The notes under the pieces are model-generated. The model was not told where the DNA came from and did no database searches. It worked only from the letters and a program-made list of their open reading frames with translations. The translations under genes and the position numbers were made by a program. Of a DNA stretch of 10,631 nucleotides, positions 6,239-10,631 are shown one piece after another; positions within the stretch are counted from its first letter, which is position 1; each line of letters opens with the position of its first letter. Source of the stretch: an uncultured Prevotella sp. (GTDB taxonomy: Bacteria; Bacteroidota; Bacteroidia; Bacteroidales; Bacteroidaceae); assembly GCA_946055365.1 (NCBI GenBank), contig CAMGFM010000025.1, positions 1 to 10,631 of the forward strand, given 5' to 3'.

Positions 6239-7240
6239 TTAGCGGAGGTTGGGGTTAATCTCGCTCCACTTCTCTATGGCAGGAATTATGCCGAGAGAGA
6301 TGCACTCGTCGCGCATGGCGGCAACGTGCTTGTAGCTCTCCATGAGTGCTGCCATCTCTTCCTCTGTGCCAAGCACCTCCTCGTAAGCCGAACCCTTCTC
6401 GGAGATGGTCACTTCCATGGCCATCATGATGTGGTCTATGCCTGCGAAAGACACATAACGGCCTGCGGGCCACTGGAACTCCTCGCCGCCCATTGCAGCC
6501 TCAATCATGCGTACAGACACGTATGCCGGGCTCTGGAATGAAGAACGGCCGCGGAGCTTGATGATATTGGCGCCGCCCTGGATGGTCTTCTGCTTGATGT
6601 CTTCCCACTGCTCTGCTGTGAGCTTGTCTGTGCCGATGAGGCTTGTGAGAGGTGTGCCTGCAATCTGCACTGTAGATGCAAACGGAGCCATTGACTCACC
6701 GTGACCACCGTATGTGCGGCAGCCTGTAACATCGCTCTGAGCCACGCCAAAGTGCTTTGCCAACTCGCTCTGGAGACGGATAGAGTCAAGAGCGGCGAGT
6801 GTAGACACCTGTGAAGGCTTCAGGCCAGACCAGATAAGCGTAACGAGACCTGTCACGTCGGCAGGGTTGAAGATGATGACAACGTGCTTCACGTCGGGGC
6901 AGTAGCTCTTGATGTCCTTGCCGAGCTGCTCTGCCACGCCGGCGTTGCCCTTGAGCAGGTCTTCGCGTGTCATGCCCTGCTTGCGGGGTGCGCCGCCAGA
7001 GGAGATGATGTACTTTGCGCCGGTGAAAGCCTCCTTCACGTCAGTAGTATAGGTGAAGTTGACGCCCTCAAAGCCGCAGTGGCGCATTTCCTCTGTCACT
7101 CCCTCGAGACCCGGCTCATAAACGTCGTAGAGACAGATGTTGGGGGTGAGTCTAAGCATGGCTGCTGTCTGTGCCATGTTTGAACCGATCATACCGGCTG
7201 CGCCGACAATGACAAGTTTTTCGTCAGTTAAGAATGTCAT
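6239..7240 (-). CDS. mdh: Malate dehydrogenase, NAD-dependent, LDH-like fold
   Basis: Cytosolic enzyme interconverting malate and oxaloacetate with NAD, part of the oxaloacetate-malate-fumarate branch used by Bacteroidales for anaerobic redox balance. The 333 residues show the dinucleotide motif GAAGMIG (13-19), Asp39 at the end of the second strand (NAD preference), the active-site loop GAPRKQGMTRED (83-94) with Arg86 at the substrate-discriminating position and Arg92, Asp152 and Arg155 in LDSIRLQ, and catalytic His180 in GGHGES. An Arg at position 86, where lactate dehydrogenases have Gln, supports malate. The start at 7238-7240 is chosen: a longer frame to 7393 adds 51 unrelated residues and overlaps the promoter box. 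Isoleucine is mostly ATC, with few ATA codons, unlike its neighbours, which fits high expression. A strong terminator follows at 6161-6200. It is transcribed alone and divergently from the M24 peptidase. Confidence 0.95.
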   Translation of the reverse strand: MTFLTDEKLVIVGAAGMIGSNMAQTAAMLRLTPNICLYDVYEPGLEGVTEEMRHCGFEGVNFTYTTDVKEAFTGAKYIISSGGAPRKQGMTREDLLKGNAGVAEQLGKDIKSYCPDVKHVVIIFNPADVTGLVTLIWSGLKPSQVSTLAALDSIRLQSELAKHFGVAQSDVTGCRTYGGHGESMAPFASTVQIAGTPLTSLIGTDKLTAEQWEDIKQKTIQGGANIIKLRGRSSFQSPAYVSVRMIEAAMGGEEFQWPAGRYVSFAGIDHIMMAMEVTISEKGSAYEEVLGTEEEMAALMESYKHVAAMRDECISLGIIPAIEKWSEINPNLR

Positions 7241-7368
7241 AATAATAGAAGTATTTGTTTTTTGAAATAAAAATGTGTTCTCATGCCTGCATGTGCCTGC
7301 TCCTGACGCTGCACGCGCCGTGTGACAGACGGCTCTGCGTGTGGGCGTGGCAGGCGGGGTTGTGATTG

Positions 7369-7394
7369 CAAAGTTACAAAATAATTTATACAAA
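7369..7394 (-). promoter_or_regulatory. mdh promoter
   Basis: The minus strand reads TAACTTTG (7376-7369), a perfect TAnnTTTG -7 box. A TTTG stands upstream (7394-7391), but only 14 nt from the box instead of about 19, so the -33 assignment is uncertain. Expected start is near 7363, with a leader of about 120 nt. Confidence 0.6.
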
Positions 7395-7418
7395 GTGTAT
7401 TTTTTGGCTCTTTAAAGT

Positions 7419-7447
7419 GTTGTTATTTCTTAATTTCATTACTTTTG
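7419..7447 (+). promoter_or_regulatory. Promoter of the M24 aminopeptidase gene
   Basis: TACTTTTG (7440-7447) matches TAnnTTTG. GTTG at 7419-7422 is a partial -33 TTTG at 17-nt spacing. Transcription would start near 7453, leaving about 27 nt to the ATG at 7480. The box is followed by CAAAAG, as is the greA promoter. Confidence 0.6.
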
Positions 7448-7479
7448 CAAAAGCTACATAACCAAAACGATTTTTCTAT

Positions 7480-9285
7480 ATGACACAGATTGCAGACATA
7501 ACATCAAGGTTGGCCGCGCTGAGGGAGGAGATGCGCCGCGAAAATCTCTTTGCGGCCATATTTCCGAGTGCCGACCCGCATCTCAGCGAGTATGTGCCGG
7601 CACACTGGAAGGGGCGCGAGTGGGTGTCGGGATTTGACGGCAGCGCAGGCACGGCGGTGGTGACTCTCGACAGTGCCGCCCTCTGGACAGACTCGCGCTA
7701 CTTCATAGCCGCGGCAAGGCAGCTCGAAGGCACGGGCTATACGCTCATGCGAGAGCGTGTGGACGGCACTCCCTCCATCGCGGAGTGGCTACAGTCGCAA
7801 CACAGCGGCGGCTGTGCCACGGAGGTGGCGGTGGACGGCATGTGTGTGTCGGCGGCAGAGGCGGCAGAGCTGCGCGAGGCTCTGCGCAACCACGGCGGCA
7901 TGACCCTGCGCACCAACATCGACCTGCTGCAAAGGGTGTGGCGCGACCGTCCGCCTCTGCCCTTGGGCAAGGTGAGGAGGCATCCGCTGCGATATGCGGG
8001 CGAGACATGTGCCTCGAAACTCGCACGCCTGCGCAGAGAACTGCTGCGCCGCGGCGCGTCGGCCATGCTCGTGACACAGCTCGACGACATCGCGTGGACA
8101 CTCAACCTCAGAGGCAGCGACGTGCATTGCACGCCCGTGTTCGTGGCGTGGCTGATGGTGGAGGAGGACAGTGCCACGCTGTTCATTGACAGCCGCAAGC
8201 TCACGCCTGAGGTGGTGGAGTGCCTGGAGACAGAGGGCGTGGGCGTGGCGGAGTATGACCGCGTGACGGAGGCCCTGCGCCACTACACTGGCTACTCGCT
8301 GCTCTTGGACCCTGCCACGGTCAACTGCACGCTGGCGCAGGTCAAGGGCGTGTACAGACAATATGAGGTGGTGAGCGCGCCGTCGCCCATTCCTATGATG
8401 AAAGCCGTGAAGAACGAGGCGGAGCGCGAGGGTTTCCGCCGCGCCATGGAGCGTGACGGCGTGGCGATGGTGAAGCTGCTGAGATGGCTCGACGAGTGTG
8501 AGTGCAAGGAGGGGCTGACAGAGCTGGCGGTGAGCAGGCGGCTGCATGACCTGCGCGCCGGGCAGCCGCATTTTGTTGGCGACTCTTTTGACACCATATC
8601 GGCTTATGGCGAGCATGGGGCCATCGTTCACTATGAGCCGACACCCGAGAGCGACATGCCGCTTGCCTCTCGCGGACTGCTGTTGCTGGACAGCGGGGCG
8701 CAGTATGAGGACGGCACTACCGACATAACGCGCACCATAGCCCTCGGACCGCTCTCTGAGGAGCAGCGCAGGGTGTATACGCTCGTGCTGAAGGGCCATT
8801 TGCAGCTGCAAAACCTGTGCTTCCCCTCTGGTGCGTCTGGCACGCAGCTCGACGCGGTGGCGCGCATGGCACTGTGGCGCGAGGGCCTCAACTACATGCA
8901 CGGCACGGGACACGGCGTGGGCTCGTGCCTCAGCGTGCATGAAGGGCCTCACCAGATAAGGCAGGAGTATCGCCCGGCACCCATGGTGGAGGGCATGACG
9001 GTGACCGATGAGCCTGGCATATATGTGGAGGGCGGCTTCGGAGTGCGCATAGAGAACACCCTGCTGGCCGTGCATCACGACACCACGCCTTTTGGACGCT
9101 TCCTGCGCTTTGAGCCGCTGACGCTGTGTCCCATTGACCGCCGCCCGATAGACGTGGGCTTGCTGTTGCCCGAGGAGAGGGCGTGGCTGGACGGCTACCA
9201 CGGCATGGTGTATGAGCGTCTGAGCGTGCTGCTGGACGACGCCGCCGACCTTGAGTGGCTGAGGAAGAACACCCTGCCGCTGTGA
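7480..9285 (+). CDS. Xaa-Pro aminopeptidase (aminopeptidase P), M24B, three-domain type
   Basis: Cytosolic metallopeptidase that releases an N-terminal residue preceding proline. The 601 residues match the large three-domain form typified by human XPNPEP1 (about 620) rather than the shorter E. coli PepP. Two creatinase-like N-terminal domains (roughly 5-140 and 165-310, with SGFDGSAGTAVVT near 50-62) precede the pita-bread catalytic domain. All five metal ligands are present: Asp404 (DSGAQYEDGTTD), Asp415 (DITRT), His478 (HGTGHGVGS), Glu511 (TDEPGIY) and Glu525 (RIENT). His474 is also conserved. The last 60-70 residues form the C-terminal extension of this subgroup. The ATG at 7480 lies 33 nt after the promoter box. 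Together with the M18 enzyme it suits peptide catabolism, as proline bonds block other aminopeptidases. It appears monocistronic, with a hairpin after the stop and a new promoter before greA. Confidence 0.96.
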   Translation: MTQIADITSRLAALREEMRRENLFAAIFPSADPHLSEYVPAHWKGREWVSGFDGSAGTAVVTLDSAALWTDSRYFIAAARQLEGTGYTLMRERVDGTPSIAEWLQSQHSGGCATEVAVDGMCVSAAEAAELREALRNHGGMTLRTNIDLLQRVWRDRPPLPLGKVRRHPLRYAGETCASKLARLRRELLRRGASAMLVTQLDDIAWTLNLRGSDVHCTPVFVAWLMVEEDSATLFIDSRKLTPEVVECLETEGVGVAEYDRVTEALRHYTGYSLLLDPATVNCTLAQVKGVYRQYEVVSAPSPIPMMKAVKNEAEREGFRRAMERDGVAMVKLLRWLDECECKEGLTELAVSRRLHDLRAGQPHFVGDSFDTISAYGEHGAIVHYEPTPESDMPLASRGLLLLDSGAQYEDGTTDITRTIALGPLSEEQRRVYTLVLKGHLQLQNLCFPSGASGTQLDAVARMALWREGLNYMHGTGHGVGSCLSVHEGPHQIRQEYRPAPMVEGMTVTDEPGIYVEGGFGVRIENTLLAVHHDTTPFGRFLRFEPLTLCPIDRRPIDVGLLLPEERAWLDGYHGMVYERLSVLLDDAADLEWLRKNTLPL

Positions 9286-9294
9286 ATGTTTTAC

Positions 9295-9342
9295 CCCAAT
9301 CGGCTCATTGGTGATGTCTTCATAACTCATGAACTGATTGGG
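9295..9342 (+). terminator. Hairpin 3' of the M24 peptidase
   Basis: CCCAATCGGCTCA (9295-9307) faces TGAACTGATTGGG (9330-9342): 13 positions with one G-U pair and one C-A mismatch, 22-nt loop. A shorter alternative pairs CCAAT (9296-9300) with ATTGG (9307-9311). The tail (TGGGTTATGTTAATT) lacks a good U-run, so termination is possible but not assured. Confidence 0.4.
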
Positions 9343-9382
9343 TGGGTTATGTTAATTATTCATACATAATTCGGGCAAAGTC

Positions 9383-9413
9383 TTGGTCATGTCAATTTTA
9401 ATGACTACCTTTG
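9383..9413 (+). promoter_or_regulatory. Promoter upstream of the greA leader
   Basis: TACCTTTG (9406-9413) is a perfect TAnnTTTG box. TTGG at 9383-9386 stands at exactly 19-nt spacing as a near match to the -33 TTTG. Start expected at about 9419-9422, nearly 200 nt before the greA ATG. Confidence 0.65.
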
Positions 9414-9418
9414 CAAAA

Positions 9419-9565
9419 GTCATGCTGCACCCCTGCCATTATGACCCTTTGCAGGCTTGTGATGCAGCTGTGTCGTCTCAAAAAAGACAGAAGACAGAAT
9501 AATGTTTAGGCAATAGGATAATGAGAATCCTGACAGCGCGTGAGTGTCGGGGTTCTTGTTTTTTT
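9419..9565 (+). ncRNA. Candidate structured leader RNA or sRNA ending upstream of greA
   Basis: A transcript from the promoter at 9383-9413 to the terminator at 9523-9565 would be about 145 nt. Its 5' part folds into a rod: GCTGCA (9424-9429) with TGCAGC (9463-9468) and, inside, CCTGC (9432-9436) with GCAGG (9451-9455). A second weak stem uses GTCT (9475-9478) with AGAC (9486-9489). The 3' part is the terminator stem. It could be a free small RNA, an attenuated greA leader, or both. No known RNA family is recognised. The same stretch contains a 26-codon open frame (9422-9502), which may be chance. Confidence 0.45.
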
Positions 9566-9571
9566 ATTGCC
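9510..9571 (+). terminator. Intrinsic terminator or attenuator in the greA leader
   Basis: Bases 9523-9536 pair with 9545-9558 over 14 bp, including four G-U pairs; the core GAATCCTGACA faces TGTCGGGGTTC. The loop is 8 nt and seven U residues follow (9559-9565). An additional GGCAATA (9510-9516) can pair with TATTGCC (9565-9571) if the polymerase reads through. It ends 50 nt before the greA ATG, and no good promoter is seen in between, so greA expression probably depends on read-through. Confidence 0.85.
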
Positions 9572-9615
9572 CTTAGAGAAATAAACTTATAAACAACTAA
9601 TTTGGAAAAAAAACT

Positions 9616-10083
9616 ATGGCTTACATGTCACAAGAAGGCTATGACAAACTCGTGGCCGAACTCAAACACCTTGAATTAGTGGAGCGTCCGAAGGCTTCGG
9701 CTGCCATTGCTGAGGCACGCGATAAGGGTGACCTGAGCGAAAACTCGGAGTATGATGCCGCCAAGGAGGCTCAGGCACATCTCGAGGACAAAATCAACCG
9801 CATGAAGAGAGAAATAGCAGAGGCCAAAATCGTGGACCTCTCGCGCCTTAGCGCGGACTGTGTGCAGATCATGTCAAAAGTGGAGATGACAAACCTCGCC
9901 AACAACGCCAAGATGTGCTATACCATCGTCAGCGAGAGCGAGGCAAACCTGAAGGAGGGCAAGATTGCCATCACCACGCCCATCGCACAGGGACTGCTCA
10001 ACAAAAAGGCGGGCGACGAGGTGGAGATAAAGATACCTCGCGGCACTATCAGACTGCGCATAGACAAGATTTCGTTGGCATAG
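9616..10083 (+). CDS. greA: Transcript cleavage/elongation factor GreA
   Basis: Binds RNA polymerase through the secondary channel and stimulates cleavage of backtracked RNA. At 155 residues it has standard length. Residues 8-75 form the antiparallel coiled coil; its tip carries GDLSENSEY (38-46), with Asp39 and Glu42 matching the Mg-coordinating acidic pair of E. coli GreA (Asp41, Glu44). Residues 80-155 form the FKBP-like domain, with ITTPIAQGLLNKKAGDEVEI. The MAYMSQEGY start agrees with other Bacteroidetes GreA proteins, so the ATG at 9616 is preferred over the one at 9625. The upstream A-rich stretch has no Shine-Dalgarno. The HIT gene starts 54 nt after the stop, with no terminator visible, so they are probably cotranscribed. 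The leader contains a strong intrinsic terminator, which suggests attenuation. Confidence 0.97.
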   Translation: MAYMSQEGYDKLVAELKHLELVERPKASAAIAEARDKGDLSENSEYDAAKEAQAHLEDKINRMKREIAEAKIVDLSRLSADCVQIMSKVEMTNLANNAKMCYTIVSESEANLKEGKIAITTPIAQGLLNKKAGDEVEIKIPRGTIRLRIDKISLA

Positions 10084-10137
10084 AAAGGGCGGACACGCAC
10101 AGGCAATGCCGCCGTAACAAACAAAACATATAGCATC

Positions 10138-10536
10138 ATGGACATATTCTCAAAGATAGCAGCCGGCGAAATACCGAGCTACAAGTGTGCGGAGGACGAC
10201 CGCTTCTATGCGTTCCTTGACATCAACCCCGTGGCGGTGGGCCATACGCTCGTGATACCGAGACGCGAGGTGGACTATATATTCGATATGGAGGACGAGG
10301 AGCTGGCGGCGTTTCAGGTGTTTGCCAAGAAGGTGGCGACAGCTCTCAAGCGCGCGTTCCCGTGTGTCAAGGTGGGACAGGCTGTGCTTGGCCTTGAGGT
10401 GCCGCACGCCCATATTCATCTTGTGCCGCTAAAGACTGAGGGCGACATGTCTTTTGCCAAGCCCAAGCTCAAGTTCACCGACGAGGAGTTCCGCAGTGTG
10501 GCAGACAAAATCTATGGCGAGTTTTGCAAGCTCTGA
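10138..10536 (+). CDS. HIT-family nucleotide hydrolase/transferase
   Basis: Small cytosolic protein of the histidine triad superfamily, acting on nucleoside phosphoramidates or dinucleoside polyphosphates (Hint or Fhit-like). The 132 residues start with MDIFSKIAAGEIPSYK, characteristic of bacterial Hint-like proteins. GHTLVIPRREV (35-45) is the conserved strand-turn. The triad PHAHIHLVPL has His90, His92 and His94, of which the middle one is the expected nucleophile. The C-terminal segment FAKPKLKFTDEEF differs from classical HINT1 and resembles other Bacteroidetes HIT proteins. It follows greA by 54 nt on the same strand, suggesting one operon; the functional link is unknown. Tandem repeats start about 20 nt after its stop. 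The exact substrate cannot be told from sequence. Confidence 0.93.
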   Translation: MDIFSKIAAGEIPSYKCAEDDRFYAFLDINPVAVGHTLVIPRREVDYIFDMEDEELAAFQVFAKKVATALKRAFPCVKVGQAVLGLEVPHAHIHLVPLKTEGDMSFAKPKLKFTDEEFRSVADKIYGEFCKL

Positions 10537-10556
10537 TATGATGGCTCGCAGAAGCT

Positions 10557-10631
10557 GAAGAGGCACTTTTCGGTTCTAAAGAGGCTTTTTGAGACCCCTA
10601 AAGAGGTATTTTGAGTGTGCTAAAGAGACAC
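10557..10631. repeat. Tandem 21-22-bp repeats with AAAGAGGCACTTTT-type units
   Basis: Units begin at 10557 (GAAGAGGCACTTTT, 21 nt), 10578 (AAAGAGGCTTTTTGAG, 22 nt) and 10600 (AAAGAGGTATTTTGAG, 22 nt); a fourth starts at 10622 and is cut by the window end. The conserved part is AAAGAGG followed by T-rich sequence; the last six or seven bases vary. It begins about 20 nt after the HIT stop and resembles the AAAGnGnCACTTT repeats at 4631-4733 and 6103-6155. Confidence 0.75.

Noticed and set aside
7789..9330. 513-codon open frame antisense to the M24 aminopeptidase
   Set aside because: It mirrors a GC-rich gene with all catalytic residues intact. Its translation is rich in His, Arg and Gln with no recognisable domain, a typical codon-bias artefact.
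10557..10631. Possible CRISPR array
   Set aside because: The period is only 21-22 bp, units are degenerate, there are no real spacers and no cas genes in the window.
1..10631. A novel defence, secondary-metabolite or mobile gene system
   Set aside because: All eight protein genes belong to well-known housekeeping or catabolic families; nothing in their order suggests a linked new system.

Overview
The window looks like chromosomal DNA from a Bacteroidales bacterium, probably near Prevotellaceae or a related gut lineage. The evidence is the gene families (FucK/FucP fucose use, OprO/P-like porin, Bacteroidales-type malate dehydrogenase, GreA beginning MAYMS), the lack of clear Shine-Dalgarno sites, and several TAnnTTTG boxes, the -7 element of the Bacteroides primary sigma factor. 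The genus is inference. Coding DNA is GC-rich; promoters and leaders are AT-rich.

Layout. 1-2498 (+) holds the end of an L-fucose operon: the 3' part of a sugar kinase (fucK) and the fucose:H+ symporter (fucP). 2499-3053 is a convergent intergenic region with a hairpin near each edge and a large nested inverted-repeat element between. 3054-4346 (-) is an M18 zinc aminopeptidase. 4757-5809 (-) is an outer-membrane porin. 6239-7240 (-) is malate dehydrogenase (mdh). A 239-bp divergent region carries back-to-back promoters for mdh and for the M24 Xaa-Pro aminopeptidase at 7480-9285 (+). 9616-10083 (+) is greA, followed by a HIT-family nucleotide hydrolase at 10138-10536 (+). Short A/T-rich repeats close the window.

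How the genes relate. fucP imports L-fucose and the kinase phosphorylates its isomer L-fuculose. Two unrelated cytosolic metallopeptidases (M18, M24) suit an organism that lives on peptides. mdh belongs to central carbon metabolism (oxaloacetate/malate, fumarate branch). greA and the HIT gene probably share a transcript. For mdh and the M18 peptidase a TAnnTTTG box lies inside the longest possible reading frame, so the shorter starts given here are preferred.

No multi-gene accessory or defence system is visible; the genes are ordinary housekeeping and catabolic ones. The most interesting signals are non-coding: (i) a promoter, structured RNA and textbook terminator upstream of greA, which would make a roughly 145-nt RNA and resembles in layout the attenuated greA leader (GraL) of E. 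coli; (ii) the nested foldback element after fucP; (iii) a dispersed family of AAAGnGnCACTTT quasi-palindromes 3' of three genes; (iv) three GTTACAA boxes at exact 11-bp spacing upstream of the porin.
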